Source of the DNA: Zygotorulaspora mrakii
Lineage: Eukaryota > Ascomycota > Saccharomycetes > Saccharomycetales > Saccharomycetaceae
Direction of reading: 5' to 3'
Assembly: GCF_013402915.1 (NCBI RefSeq)
Contig: NC_050723.1
Span: 1,196,481 to 1,260,480, forward strand
DNA: 64,000 nucleotides
Part shown: in pieces, positions 1 through 10,708 of the stretch
Layout of the letters: every line of letters starts with the position of its first letter
How positions within the stretch are numbered: position 1 is the first letter of the stretch
Notes under the pieces: model-generated
What the model saw: the letters and a program-made list of their open reading frames with translations, nothing else
Told to the model about the DNA's origin: nothing
Databases searched by the model: none
Made by a program: the position numbers and the translations under genes

Positions 1-595
1 CCCTCCTGCATTTTTCATTTTTCGTCCTGTTCCCATAGCGCAGACAAATTTTAAAGTAACAGTGCCCGAGCGTCAAAAAGAAAGATGTGTGGGAGAGAGC
101 ATTCCGTTAACCCAGCGCGAGAACAATAGGAGGGCGAGGTCCGCACAAGCTAACAGCTATTTGTAATATAATTGAATATCGAATGAAAAACAGGAAAAAA
201 TTTTAAAACAAACAAACAGGGGGGGGGGTTCGCTAAAGTTGGAAGGGATTCGGCCGAGCAGAGAAGAGAACCAAGAAAAAAAATAACGGGAGGTTTGAAA
301 GGAAAAAGAGTCAGTGAGAAGTAGTGAGAATAAAGACGAAAAGAAGTTGGATTGAAAAGGTTACAGCGGTTCCTTGAAGAAGCAAAAACGAGAGTATTCT
401 TATACGTTGGTGTGGAAAGAGATCTTGCAGAGAAACTGTTCAGTTATATTTGAAAGTTCAACGGTTCTTCGTCCAGGTGGGTTTTTTGGCATCGCAGTGT
501 TGGTCTTCATCAGGCGGGATTGGTGAAAAGTTCATTTTTTCGTCTTTCTACATTGGACAGGGCACAGCAGGACAGGACAGGGCAAGGCTGGGGAT
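1..595. other. Region upstream of CDC25, no gene seen
   Basis: No convincing coding sequence was found here. The + strand is purine-rich from about 180 to 440 and carries a run of G at about 221-229. It probably holds the CDC25 promoter and 5' leader. The open frames that overlap 450-713 look like shadows of the CDC25 start region. Confidence 0.5.
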
Positions 596-3500
596 ATGTC
601 TTCCAGTGTCGACAGCTGCAGTGGAAGCGGCGAGGATCTTCGGGAGGTTAGGGATGGTCGGCATGCGGTTCAGATATCGGGCCACACGCCAGCGCAGAGT
701 CCGGCGGAAATGATCAAAACGGCGAGCACGCAGTGTTCCAGTGTGTCCTTGCCGACCAACATCAATGAGGCAATGGACAATTCTGTGTCACATCCGGTGA
801 CGAGTATCATCCCTGTTGACGTGGTGATTGCGCTGTACGATTTTGTGCCGGTGAATAACAGCTCGTCGAAGAACAGCCAGCTGTCGCTGCAGCAGGGTGA
901 CACGATTTATGTTCTGAACAAGAACGAGTCCGGTTGGTGGGACGGCATATATATCGATTCGTACAATCGAGTTAACAGGGGCTGGTTTCCTCACACCTAT
1001 TCGAGATCTCTGAACCACTCACAGCAGCAGCAGCTACAGTATCGGCAGAAACAACAGCAGCAACAGCAGCAACAGCATCAGCAGCAGTCACAGAAACAGC
1101 AGGTATCAAAACAGCAGCAGCAGCAGCAGCAGCATCCACAGCAAACACCGCAGCATATTTCTACGGCTAGTGGTAAACGGCGCTCTCAAGTGAGGCATAA
1201 TTTGTCAACCCATGGTATCAGAAGAAGCAGCCTGCCACAGCAGCCCGTGCCACAGGCCTCGCCTATTCACAGGCGATCGAGTTTGTCAACAGGAAGTCCT
1301 TCAAGACAGTTGTTTGCTCCCCATAACTCATTTCAACAGATCCAGGCCAAATCACATGGCCTGCGTCAATGTTCTCCTTCTCCTTCACAGTCTTCATCCG
1401 TTGGGTCAATATCTATTTCTCCCTTCAGTTACGAGTTCAACTTTAATGATACCCAGCATGTAAATAGAATTGGTAGCGATATTGCTTCAGCTTCACAAAC
1501 GAGGTACAATTCTCTTTCAGGTCCGTCTTCAAGTGCAGGTTCACATATGGGTTCCATAGCCGGATCGAATCCGCGTTATAACAAAGCCCAGCATTTCCAG
1601 CAACAACAAGCTACTGAACAAAGTCATCATGAAAAAATTAATATCCTATCTCTTGAAGAAATTGAAATGATCTTTAATAGTTTGCATACAGAGATTCCGC
1701 CCATTTGGTCTCCGATTCCGGCAAGTACGATGGATAAGGTCGTTTACTACAACAAAAACTTTGATATTTATTGCAGTCAATTACCCCTAATAGCGAATTC
1801 ATCATTGGACAGCTCAAGTGATTTCAAGACCGATGATAATCTAATTGATCTTTCTCCCAGAGATTTACAAGATTCATCTAAATCTATTGACAGCAAAACG
1901 TTCAAATTGGCCCCGACTTATAACAGCCGTAATTCGATAGCTTCCAAAAACTCTTCACTATCATCATCCACTCAGATGCAAGCCAAGGACATGCGTAGCG
2001 GCTCTTCTTCAACGAGTACTTCATACGTTTATCGGGTGGCATCAGAGAGTCAAGCGGGGAATACAGGTCAGCAGCCCCTTTCAAATAAAGGAGGTCGCCA
2101 GAAACTACCTTCCACTGCAAATACTGATGCAGATCCTATCCCTCCTAATTATGGCAAAAAAAAGGTGAACTCGGTGTCTTCCGCTTATAATAGACATAGC
2201 CATAAACGACCACAAGCGATTTTATCGAAACCAGATCTTTTTTACCACCATACTATGGATATTAAGTTGTGGTCGGAATTGCGTGACACAACGTTATATT
2301 TTGTGACAAAGACTCATAATATGTTTTTGAGAAATAATCGCCTGGAATATGAAAGGTCTCTTAACTTGGTCTCAGCGTTTTTGACATATACTCAAATGGC
2401 GTGTCGCTTGAGCTATGCTCAAATAAAGGAGAAGCAACTTTTAAGGGAGGTGAAAAAGATTCTCAAGAGGATTATAAACTCCCTGTCAACGATAAGTATA
2501 AATTCAAGTGTTTATTTTGGCTCCTTCCATAGACCCTTCTCATCTCTTAATGATACACCAAGACCCTCCGAAGCATCTTTAAAAGATGAAGATCTTAAAA
2601 AAGGCACTACAAATGAGGTTAGTGAGCCTCTATACAAAAATCCGAATGTTACAGACACCGATACCTTAGTCGGCGACAGTGCTACTTATCCTCCATATGC
2701 GGGTTATCATGTCAATCTTTCTGGCACAGACTCCTATGCAGAATCAAGCAGTCCTCAGCGTAATAATTCGGCGACTACCACCAGAACGTCGGTGCCTAGC
2801 ATTAGGGGCTCACCTCACGACATACCGACCTCTAGCGCAATAATAAAGAACTTGTATGAAAACTTGGATATCGAATTTAATCATTTAATTAAAGCGATAC
2901 AAACACTTTTTTTGCTGTTACAAACGTCTATAATCTCGAATGATTGGATACCACAACTATTCCCAAGATTTTTCAAGGGATCTTTTAATGGTGGTTCGTG
3001 GTCAAATCCTTTCAATCAAATTCATCAAACACATGAGAGCGTTTCGTCACAGGTATCATCCCCATCAGGTCTTCCTTCCAATGTCGCCGAGGCAATTGCT
3101 GGTGTTTATGGCTGTCCATCGGTTGATTGTGCAGATACCTGTCGCGATGCTAACTTATTCCCTTCGACTTCTCGTGAAAAGAGTATTCAATCATCTCAGA
3201 AGACAAACACCCTCTCAGGATTTAATAGACCCCTTCATCATCGTACTTTTTCGAGATCAAAAGCATCGCGGAACATTCAGTATCCATTGAATGATAATAC
3301 TGCTAATTTGATGAAGAAGAGATATCAATCCATATGCGAAAAGTTGGGAGCTATCAAACTTTTTGATGCATCTGATAACAACCACGGAACAATTGTTTCG
3401 AAAAAGAAACAGCTGGAGATCATTTCGCAAACTTATGAGGAGGTTAGTTCCTGCGTTCTTCTGGAAGTTTTAGAAAACTTAGATTTAGGTATTTTCGTAA

Positions 3501-5581
3501 GTCTGCGAACACTGATTACCAGTAACAGAAAATTGGATCATGAAAGCGAAGAATTCCTGAGACATGCCTTCTCAACAATTTCTTCTATACTTACGGATTT
3601 TTTTGATATCAAACAACTCTTTCATGATAGTGTTGTAAAATTTATTATGAGTGCACAGCAAATCACTTTAGATGATCCTTATGTATTCTGTTCCATGAGA
3701 CCTAAATTTCCAGTCGGATATTTCGAGCCAGGGTTAAATCCTATCTCCCAGTCGCATACCAACAGGATCGATAAAAATGTCATGGAATTTTACACCTCCT
3801 TAATATCGAAGGACGTTGAATTCAATGATATGACGTTCTTGAGGACATCGGACGAGTTTATTGATTGCTGCGCGAAATATACTCAAATGGCATTTGTTTC
3901 ATGTGGAATTGTAGAACAGTTGGTTGAAAGTAGAGAAAATCTTTTGAACTATGCAGCAAGAATGATGAAAAATGATCTCACTGCAGAATTATTGGAAGGG
4001 GAGCAACAGAAATGGTTTGGAGATTACGAAGTGTTTGAAAATGAGGACGGTGATGAAACTATCGAGAGGGATAGCGAAGAAACTGATGAATTCTCTGGAG
4101 TAGAATGCACAGATGATTCTAGCGATCCTTTGAAAGATAAACCATGGTTTCTCCAGTCAGAGTACTCCAAGAGTTTTATATTGGACCAGCGAGGCAGAAT
4201 TAAAGGTGGAACTAGTGAAGCTCTCATTGAGCACTTAACTAGTCATGAAGTCATCGATGCATGGTTCAATGTTAGTATGCTCATTACCTTTAGAAGTATG
4301 TTTACCACGAGAGAGTTTCTCTATGCTCTTGTATATCGCTACAACCTTTACCCACCGGAGGGGTTAAGTTACGATGAGTACAATCTTTGGATTGAAAAGA
4401 AATTGAATCCAATTCAATGCCGTGTCATTAACATAATGAAGTCTCTTTTCTCGCAGTACTGGACTCCAGCGTATTATGAACCAGGAATTTCCTCTATTCT
4501 GAACTTTGCTCAAATTGCTGTCGGTGAGAAAATTCCTGGTGCCGAAGAACTTTTTGAGGAAATCAGTGACAACATAGCTGCAAAGGGTGTAAGAAAAAGT
4601 ACTGATGGAAGCTCATTCTTCCATGAAGGTGGTACAGTTTCAGATTTCAATATGAATGCACTCTCAAGTTTTTCTTCTATACATTCTTCCTCCCCCATTA
4701 TCAGACTTAAGAAATTTAAAATTTTGGATATAGACCCGCGAACATATGCTGCTCAATTGACATTATTGGAGCATTCACTGTATATACGCATTCCTATTTT
4801 TGAGTGCTTGGATAGAGCTTGGGGTACAAAGTACTGTGACATGGGGGGCTCTGCAAACATTACAAAGTTTATCAGTAGTGCAAACAACCTCACAAATTAT
4901 GTTTCCTACGCAATTGTTAAAGAAGTCGAAGTGAAAAAGCGGTCGGCCCTGATCCAGTACTTCATAACAGTAGCTCAGTACTGCCGTGAATTGAATAATT
5001 TTTCGGCGATGACTGCAATTGTCTCAGCTTTGTGTTCGTCCCCAATTTATCGTCTGAAAAAGACGTGGTCGCATGTTTCTGCAGAATGCACCAGGATTTT
5101 AAGAGAACTCAATAGCTTGATGGATTCCAAAAAGAACTTTATCAACTACAGAGAGCTGGTAAGGTCTGTGATAGACGTCCCATGCGTGCCATTTTTCGGT
5201 GTATATCTCTCAGATCTAACCTTTACGTTCGGAGGCAATCCTGATTTCTTGCATAGATCTTCCGATATCATCAATTTTGGCAAAAGGGCTCGTATAGTGG
5301 ATATCCTGGAAGAAATAATGAGCTTCAAGAGAATTCACTACAAATTTAAGCGTTATGATGATATTCAGTCAATAATTGAAAGTTCACTTGAGAAAGTACC
5401 ACATATAGAGAAACAGTATGAACTTTCTTTACTTATCGAGCCAAGAACAGATGATCAAGGCCGCCCTTCAGCAGTTAATCCTATTAAAGGGAATGTTTTT
5501 GATCCCAAAGCAGCCAGTGATGTTAGAAATGGAAGACTGCTGAAGTTTGGCAAGAAAAAATCATCTTCAAGATTATTTTGA
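596..5581 (+). CDS. CDC25: Ras guanine nucleotide exchange factor Cdc25
   Basis: This protein would load GTP onto Ras1/Ras2 at the membrane and so activate adenylate cyclase and PKA. It has 1661 residues, against about 1589 in S. cerevisiae. An SH3 domain at about residues 76-140 starts VVIALYDF and includes GWWDG and RGWFP. A polyglutamine tract follows, then a long Ser/Asn-rich region. The RasGEF-N motif begins near residue 1200 (RIKGGTSEALIEHLTSHE). The catalytic Cdc25 homology domain begins near residue 1375 (LDIDPRTYAAQLT, FECLDRAWGTKYC, ELNNFSAMTAIVSAL, PFFGVYLSDLTF). The C-terminus GKKKSSSRLF also matches the family. The first ATG at 596 is used; Met39 at 710 is an alternative start. 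IMH1 follows in the same direction, as in S. cerevisiae. SDC25 is the paralogue in that species; a species without the whole-genome duplication would have one gene for both. Confidence 0.96.
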   Translation: MSSSVDSCSGSGEDLREVRDGRHAVQISGHTPAQSPAEMIKTASTQCSSVSLPTNINEAMDNSVSHPVTSIIPVDVVIALYDFVPVNNSSSKNSQLSLQQGDTIYVLNKNESGWWDGIYIDSYNRVNRGWFPHTYSRSLNHSQQQQLQYRQKQQQQQQQQHQQQSQKQQVSKQQQQQQQHPQQTPQHISTASGKRRSQVRHNLSTHGIRRSSLPQQPVPQASPIHRRSSLSTGSPSRQLFAPHNSFQQIQAKSHGLRQCSPSPSQSSSVGSISISPFSYEFNFNDTQHVNRIGSDIASASQTRYNSLSGPSSSAGSHMGSIAGSNPRYNKAQHFQQQQATEQSHHEKINILSLEEIEMIFNSLHTEIPPIWSPIPASTMDKVVYYNKNFDIYCSQLPLIANSSLDSSSDFKTDDNLIDLSPRDLQDSSKSIDSKTFKLAPTYNSRNSIASKNSSLSSSTQMQAKDMRSGSSSTSTSYVYRVASESQAGNTGQQPLSNKGGRQKLPSTANTDADPIPPNYGKKKVNSVSSAYNRHSHKRPQAILSKPDLFYHHTMDIKLWSELRDTTLYFVTKTHNMFLRNNRLEYERSLNLVSAFLTYTQMACRLSYAQIKEKQLLREVKKILKRIINSLSTISINSSVYFGSFHRPFSSLNDTPRPSEASLKDEDLKKGTTNEVSEPLYKNPNVTDTDTLVGDSATYPPYAGYHVNLSGTDSYAESSSPQRNNSATTTRTSVPSIRGSPHDIPTSSAIIKNLYENLDIEFNHLIKAIQTLFLLLQTSIISNDWIPQLFPRFFKGSFNGGSWSNPFNQIHQTHESVSSQVSSPSGLPSNVAEAIAGVYGCPSVDCADTCRDANLFPSTSREKSIQSSQKTNTLSGFNRPLHHRTFSRSKASRNIQYPLNDNTANLMKKRYQSICEKLGAIKLFDASDNNHGTIVSKKKQLEIISQTYEEVSSCVLLEVLENLDLGIFVSLRTLITSNRKLDHESEEFLRHAFSTISSILTDFFDIKQLFHDSVVKFIMSAQQITLDDPYVFCSMRPKFPVGYFEPGLNPISQSHTNRIDKNVMEFYTSLISKDVEFNDMTFLRTSDEFIDCCAKYTQMAFVSCGIVEQLVESRENLLNYAARMMKNDLTAELLEGEQQKWFGDYEVFENEDGDETIERDSEETDEFSGVECTDDSSDPLKDKPWFLQSEYSKSFILDQRGRIKGGTSEALIEHLTSHEVIDAWFNVSMLITFRSMFTTREFLYALVYRYNLYPPEGLSYDEYNLWIEKKLNPIQCRVINIMKSLFSQYWTPAYYEPGISSILNFAQIAVGEKIPGAEELFEEISDNIAAKGVRKSTDGSSFFHEGGTVSDFNMNALSSFSSIHSSSPIIRLKKFKILDIDPRTYAAQLTLLEHSLYIRIPIFECLDRAWGTKYCDMGGSANITKFISSANNLTNYVSYAIVKEVEVKKRSALIQYFITVAQYCRELNNFSAMTAIVSALCSSPIYRLKKTWSHVSAECTRILRELNSLMDSKKNFINYRELVRSVIDVPCVPFFGVYLSDLTFTFGGNPDFLHRSSDIINFGKRARIVDILEEIMSFKRIHYKFKRYDDIQSIIESSLEKVPHIEKQYELSLLIEPRTDDQGRPSAVNPIKGNVFDPKAASDVRNGRLLKFGKKKSSSRLF
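1020..1155 (+). repeat. CAG-rich polyglutamine tract in CDC25
   Basis: This is an imperfect CAG/CAA/CAT array coding for mostly Gln, with a few His, Lys and Ser interruptions, at about residues 142-187. It lies directly after the SH3 domain. It is in frame and probably varies in length between strains. The S. cerevisiae protein, as I remember it, has no such tract at this position. Confidence 0.85.
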
Positions 5582-5921
5582 TTCTACGAGGTTGAAAGAT
5601 ATCATTTAAGTTCGTCTTCCTAATATTGCTGCAGTCTTATCCGCCGGTTCGGATTACATGAGGCGGTACTATAATTGAAACCAAAAATAAATAGTTTATA
5701 TAAATGTATCCATTTCAATAGGTAGGCCACTACAGACCTGTTGAGAGGTTTGTTTTTAATATGATTGTCATGTCTCCTTCTAAGAAGGCGGGTAAATGGC
5801 ATCATGGTTTATCATTCGCGCCCCGTTCGAAAAATTCATTAAAGAAGCAGGCTGCATTACACTCTATTAACAATATAGACGATCAGCTGGCTTGCGGGCC
5901 GATCTAGGTCTTGAGAACACC
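5582..5921. other. CDC25-IMH1 intergenic region
   Basis: This interval separates two genes in tandem. It should contain the CDC25 terminator (AT-rich around 5685-5700) and the IMH1 promoter. No gene or clear regulatory site was recognised. Confidence 0.5.
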
Positions 5922-8483
5922 ATGTTTAAGCAACTCTCCCAGATTGGGAAAAATCTAAGCGACGAATTTGCAAAGGGATTAGCAGATGACCTTGCCTCCA
6001 CGCCGGAAGCCCTGCCAGACGATAATAGCGGCTTACCTGCAGACATACAAGCAAAACTAAGTAGGTACGCAAAGTACGAAGAAAAATATCCAAGACTACT
6101 GGCTGCCTACAAGAACGAGAAGACAAAAATTGAAAAACTTGCGGCTTCTGAACGAATTCTGGCCGAGAATACTCCTGTCTCTAATCTGGATGACGCAGAT
6201 TCTCTTCAAGCATTTTTTGATGATATCAATGGAAAGCAAAGTTTACAAAATGACGAAATTAAGAGACTGACAACTTTGAATGCAGAAATAAGTGGTAAGA
6301 TCGAGAAATTGGAGAGGACCGCTTCAGAGGATGGCGCTCCAAGACCTCTGAAAGACGTAGAAGAGGAGATTACCTCATTAAATGAAAAAATCAAAGAGCT
6401 CGAAGAGCAATTGAAAATTTCAAAAAATGATGCGCAGCAAGTCAATGAAGAAAGAGAAGAGGCCACTCTTAAATTGAATGATCTTGTAGAAAGTCATGAA
6501 ACATCCGTCTCTTCAATTAAGGAGCAAAGCGATTCTATTAAAAACAGGCTAGAGAAGGAGCTCGAAACTTCCTCTACACTGGTAAAAGAGAAAGATCTCG
6601 AAATTTTGCGATTGAAGGAAGAGCTTGCAAAGAAAGATCATCTACTACAAATTTCGAGGAAAACATCGAGCTCTCTAAGCACAAAAAATACAGGGAAGAA
6701 AAAGGGTAGAGGAAAGAATAAAAAAATGGCGAATGCGTTGCCCAATAAAAATGAAGAACCGTCAAAGGCCAGCTTCGAAGACGATAACAGAGACACACCA
6801 GGTGCAATTTTGGAGTCTGAAATGCAGCTCCAAAATGAACTTGACGAGTTGACGACGCAGTTGGAACGCACTAAGGAAGATCTCTCAAAAACGACTAATT
6901 TGATGAAAGAAAAGGAAACAGAGCTCGAAGAGGTTAGAGACATGTTGCGCGATGTTGGAAATGAGCTGGTTGAAGCAAAAGAAGAAATCAAACACTCCCA
7001 ACATACCGCAGAACAAAAAATGAGCAATTTAAGCCAAGAAAAAGACGATATATTAAAGAGTAGTGTGGCTGCTTTGCAAAATACTATACAAACTCTCGAA
7101 GGTGACGTAAGGACCTTGAAAGATCAGGTATTATCACATGAGGAGGAGAGAAACAAAAAGGAGAAAGTTCTATTGCGTACTTCCGGAGAGCTATCGCAAG
7201 CTAAGAAAGACAATTCAGATTTGCAAGAACAACTCAAAGAAATGAATAACTTGAAGAAATCATGTTCTTCTCTGAATGCATTATTGAGTCAGAAGGAAAA
7301 GACCATCACTTATCTGGAAAAGCAAGTAAAAGAATACAGTGAGACCTCTTCAGCAAGTAAAAAATCCATTGAAAATGTGCAGAAGGAAAATGATGCACTT
7401 TTGAAACGTCTAGAAGCTTTAAACAGGGAAAACGATACACTACGTAACAACATCGAAAAGAATAACTCGTCTTTCGAAAAATATATAAAGGAAAATGGAA
7501 AACTCTCAGAGAGACTCTCCATCTTACAGGAGAAGTATGAAACGCTGCAAAGTGTCAAGAGCAATTCAAGCGACCAGGTTGGCGCTATCAAAAAGCAATG
7601 CGAGGAATTAAGTGTAAAGCTAAAAGAATCCAATAAAGTGATTATGACGTTGGAAGATGAAGTCAGTGAGTATGCAAATACTATACAAGAAAGAACAAGA
7701 GAGTTGAATACGATGCGCAGACTATTATCGGAAAGCTCGAACAGCACAAGTACTAAAGAAACGGAGCTCCAGGAGAAATTACATTACGTTCATGATGAGA
7801 AATCTAAGTTGCAGAATGAAATGGCCTTACAAGCATCCAGGAGGAATCGTGAGCTTAGCGAGTGGAAACAAGCTAATAGTGAGTTGAAGTCAGAATTACA
7901 TACATTAAAACTTCGAGAGAAACAACTCGAATCAGAAATCGAAAGCGTGAGCTCACTGAATGAGAGTATTCGACGTAAAAATGTCACCAATCCAGAAGAG
8001 TTCACTGAGCTACAAAACTCAAGTAGAAACCTGAAGGAATCTTTGTCAAAAGCAGATAAAAGGATTAGAGAACTACAAGAAACGAATGAAAGTCTGATGA
8101 ATACGAATGATGACGTGAATAAAAAGCTTGATAGATTAACAAAAAATTACAAAGCACTACTAAACCAATTAAGCACATTAAAGGAAGAGAAAAGTGAAGC
8201 TTCGACCAGGTCAAGTAGGTCCAGCTCCATAGCTTCTGCTAGCCATGTTGGAAATAATGGAAATGCAATTTTGACTGATTTCTATAAATCGCATTCTGTC
8301 TCTAAAGAGGGCATCGATGTAGAGTCGCAGGCGGACTCCAGCGAAAAAATAGCCTATATTAAAAATGTGCTGCTAGGGTTCTTGGAACATAAAGACCAAA
8401 GAAAGCAGCTATTGCCTGTCGTAGCGATGTTACTACGTTTAGATAGTAATGACGAAAAGAGACTACTATTATCAATCAAGTGA
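5922..8483 (+). CDS. IMH1: Golgin with GRIP domain, Imh1
   Basis: Imh1 is a peripheral Golgi coiled-coil tether recruited by Arl1-GTP, acting in endosome-to-Golgi vesicle traffic. The start is set at ATG 5922, giving 853 residues beginning MFKQLSQIGKNLSDE, which matches the known Imh1 N-terminus. The open frame extends 10 codons further upstream but has only a TTG there. Nearly the whole protein is Glu/Lys/Leu-rich heptad coiled coil. A basic patch near residues 260-275 (GKKKGRGKNKK) interrupts it. The C-terminus from about residue 805 is a GRIP domain, with KIAYIKNVLLGFLEHK followed by LLPVVAMLLRLD. The gene lies between CDC25 and a chitin deacetylase gene, as in S. cerevisiae. Confidence 0.95.
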   Translation: MFKQLSQIGKNLSDEFAKGLADDLASTPEALPDDNSGLPADIQAKLSRYAKYEEKYPRLLAAYKNEKTKIEKLAASERILAENTPVSNLDDADSLQAFFDDINGKQSLQNDEIKRLTTLNAEISGKIEKLERTASEDGAPRPLKDVEEEITSLNEKIKELEEQLKISKNDAQQVNEEREEATLKLNDLVESHETSVSSIKEQSDSIKNRLEKELETSSTLVKEKDLEILRLKEELAKKDHLLQISRKTSSSLSTKNTGKKKGRGKNKKMANALPNKNEEPSKASFEDDNRDTPGAILESEMQLQNELDELTTQLERTKEDLSKTTNLMKEKETELEEVRDMLRDVGNELVEAKEEIKHSQHTAEQKMSNLSQEKDDILKSSVAALQNTIQTLEGDVRTLKDQVLSHEEERNKKEKVLLRTSGELSQAKKDNSDLQEQLKEMNNLKKSCSSLNALLSQKEKTITYLEKQVKEYSETSSASKKSIENVQKENDALLKRLEALNRENDTLRNNIEKNNSSFEKYIKENGKLSERLSILQEKYETLQSVKSNSSDQVGAIKKQCEELSVKLKESNKVIMTLEDEVSEYANTIQERTRELNTMRRLLSESSNSTSTKETELQEKLHYVHDEKSKLQNEMALQASRRNRELSEWKQANSELKSELHTLKLREKQLESEIESVSSLNESIRRKNVTNPEEFTELQNSSRNLKESLSKADKRIRELQETNESLMNTNDDVNKKLDRLTKNYKALLNQLSTLKEEKSEASTRSSRSSSIASASHVGNNGNAILTDFYKSHSVSKEGIDVESQADSSEKIAYIKNVLLGFLEHKDQRKQLLPVVAMLLRLDSNDEKRLLLSIK

Positions 8484-8592
8484 ATTTTCAAAAAGTTCGC
8501 GGCCATTTTAATAAAGATGAGATATATATATTTATATCATATCTAATGCGCAATAGAAGTGTATAAAAACTAAAAAATTGTTAAGCCCGAGG

Positions 8593-9510
8593 TTAGTACT
8601 GCCTAATGTAATCTATTCCGCCAATACATTGAGCCACTGTTAGCTGATCATCTCCAATTAACTTATTAATACTGATTCCAACATTCACAGTAGTGGGAGA
8701 ACCATCATGTTCCAAAATTAAGCCCTTGTTGATCTTTTTCCATCTTGTTACATCATCATATACATCCTGCTCAGTCCTTAATGGAAATGCACTATCAGGA
8801 GCGTATAACTGCCAATCAAAAGTATCAAAATCCCACAGAACAGCTTGTAAACCAAATTGTCTGGAGATTGCTCTTACTCTATTGTCTATTCCACCGTACG
8901 GAGGTCTAAACCATTTGGGAGTATGACTTCCTGTGGCGTTCATAGCCCAAATAGACCATTCTAACTGCGCAATTATTTCTTCATTTGTCAAGCTAGGCAG
9001 GAAAGGATGCGACCAGGTATGTGACCCAATCAGATGGCCCTTCTCCATTGTTTTCCTGTAAGCAACAGGATTGTTGACAGTGTTTATTCCAAGATTAAAA
9101 AAAGTTGTATTGTGCTTCAATTCATCAAGTAGCTTTTCAGTGACCAATGATGGACCATCATCGAAGGTCTGAGAAAGCTTTGAACATGTATAGACATCGT
9201 CGTGCTCAACACATCCGTCACAATCAAAGGAGCAGGACTCACGTGGGTTCTTATAGCATTCGCCTTGTTTATATGGCTTGTAATCAGGAATTTTCGTCAT
9301 ATCTATAAAATCCAACGGTATATAAGGAGGGTGAAGTCCTGGCCATTCTGTCAATCCAGTGAAATCATATAACCATTTAGGAAATGGTGTTTGGTTTGAA
9401 AATATTTTCAAATTGCTAGTCTTATCATTTCCTTGAATCAAATTTTTTCCAATTGATAGTCTCATGAGTGAGGACACTGTCGTAAACACTAACAGTTCAT
9501 TAAGGCGCAT
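8593..9510 (-). CDS. CDA2: Chitin deacetylase (Cda1/Cda2 family)
   Basis: This is a polysaccharide deacetylase (carbohydrate esterase family 4) that converts chitin to chitosan, in yeast for the ascospore wall. It has 305 residues with a weakly hydrophobic N-terminus that may be a secretion signal. Catalytic motifs occur in order: TFDDGPS (metal-binding Asp), HLIGSHTWSHPF (metal-binding His pair), WFRPPYGGIDNRVRA, LWDFDTFDW and LILEHD. Conserved upstream motifs include WPGLHPPYIPLDFID and a Cys-rich SCSFDCDGCVEHDDVYTC. S. cerevisiae has a tandem pair here (CDA2, CDA1); this window has one gene. The sequence resembles Cda2 slightly more as I remember it, but the single copy should be read as orthologous to both. 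It is convergent with IMH1. Confidence 0.93.
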   Translation of the reverse strand: MRLNELLVFTTVSSLMRLSIGKNLIQGNDKTSNLKIFSNQTPFPKWLYDFTGLTEWPGLHPPYIPLDFIDMTKIPDYKPYKQGECYKNPRESCSFDCDGCVEHDDVYTCSKLSQTFDDGPSLVTEKLLDELKHNTTFFNLGINTVNNPVAYRKTMEKGHLIGSHTWSHPFLPSLTNEEIIAQLEWSIWAMNATGSHTPKWFRPPYGGIDNRVRAISRQFGLQAVLWDFDTFDWQLYAPDSAFPLRTEQDVYDDVTRWKKINKGLILEHDGSPTTVNVGISINKLIGDDQLTVAQCIGGIDYIRQY

Positions 9511-10235
9511 TTTCTATTGGCAAAACTCTGATTTCTTGGCTACTTGCGTTTTCTGGCAGTGGATTTATTAGATTGTTAATACTAATAAAATAGACTTGCT
9601 TCACTGTCAAGATTGCGTGTGCTTTCTAAATAAAAGTCAAATTTATCGTTCTTCTGGATTAATGTTACTTACACAATAACCTGATGAAATACTGACACAA
9701 ACAGATCGTGTCCGAGTTTTAAGGTAGTTTGCGACCAAACGGGTGCCTAACAACCGGACAACAAAGCGCGCAACTCTTGATGATCCAACGCGAAGATGGC
9801 ATCAAAGCGCGGGTCAAGTATGGTAAGCATTTTCTCCATTTGACCCTCCAACAGACTCCTTTTCGCCGGAATTATTGTTTAATTTGGAAAATGCGAAAAA
9901 AAGAGATTTGTTCAGGAGTAATGGAAGCCCGCGCTATCGATGACTTCGACCGAAAGGAGGTAACCTTCATTAAACTAATGAGCCTTTGCCCACCCGATAG
10001 TGATTTAATCCGGAACCTTTATGAGAACATACATCATCTAAAGGTTCTTTACATCACGCCTGCCATTTGGTGCAACTCTTCGACCAGGGATACATGGCAT
10101 AAACGCTAAACACGATCTTGCGAATTAGTCATAGACAACTTTACGATATATAAAGGAGCTGAAATGTTCTGGAAGTAAGAATTCTCCAGTAATGTTGCAC
10201 TCAATCCTTACCGAAGTATCAATAACAATCCAAAA
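9511..10235. promoter_or_regulatory. Divergent promoter region, CDA and small ORF, with TATA box
   Basis: This interval separates the start of the deacetylase gene (- strand) from a small + strand ORF. A good TATA box (TATATAAA) lies at 10147-10154, about 80 bp upstream of the small ORF. An open frame of 126 codons at 9729-10109 shows no recognisable protein character. Confidence 0.5.
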
Positions 10236-10496
10236 ATGTCATCTAGACTTGCAAAGTACGTAAACACCCTGAACACATCCTCCAAATGCGCTACTCCAAA
10301 GTTTACGATCAAAACGACAACATTTCCGCCAATCAGCACAACGTCCCGGTATAGCACGGTCAAATATTTCCAGAATGCTGACGATGCTATCCTTTACAGT
10401 AAAGATTCTAATGCCTCCGGTAAGGTGGTTAAACCAACCGTGGTAATTAGCAGCGACAACGAAGTGGAGACTGTTTCAGAACACGTTCGGGTTTAA
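10236..10496 (+). CDS. Small conserved-position ORF (YLR307C-A-like by position)
   Basis: This is an 86-residue open frame beginning MSSRLAKYVNTLNTSS, Ser/Thr/Val-rich, with no membrane segment. Its function is unknown. A TATA box sits about 80 bp upstream. It lies between the chitin deacetylase gene and UBC12 on the opposite strand to both, which is the position and orientation of S. cerevisiae YLR307C-A. The assignment rests on position, not on remembered sequence similarity. The N-terminus is rich in hydroxylated and basic residues and could be a mitochondrial presequence, but that is a guess. Confidence 0.55.
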   Translation: MSSRLAKYVNTLNTSSKCATPKFTIKTTTFPPISTTSRYSTVKYFQNADDAILYSKDSNASGKVVKPTVVISSDNEVETVSEHVRV

Positions 10497-10708
10497 GTAC
10501 GTTTGACTACAATTTCCTTCGGATCATATAGAGCTCTTCGCACACTACTATCATTTGGCATACAACTGCTGGCAGCGTGCATGAATCATTTGAGCACAGT
10601 ATAATGCAGTGAAAAAATTCATATTCCATATATCATATTTTATGTATTCCTTCAAAAAAAAATTCTCTTTCTCTATTCGTTAGATCTTAAGTGTATTGAT
10701 CCTTTCTT

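Noticed and set aside
5892..5921. Ten extra codons at the start of the IMH1 frame
   Set aside because: The first codon is TTG. The ATG at 5922 gives the known Imh1 N-terminus.
9729..10109. 126-codon + frame in the CDA/small-ORF promoter region
   Set aside because: No family resemblance, no promoter of its own, and it lies in a divergent promoter region. Probably chance.
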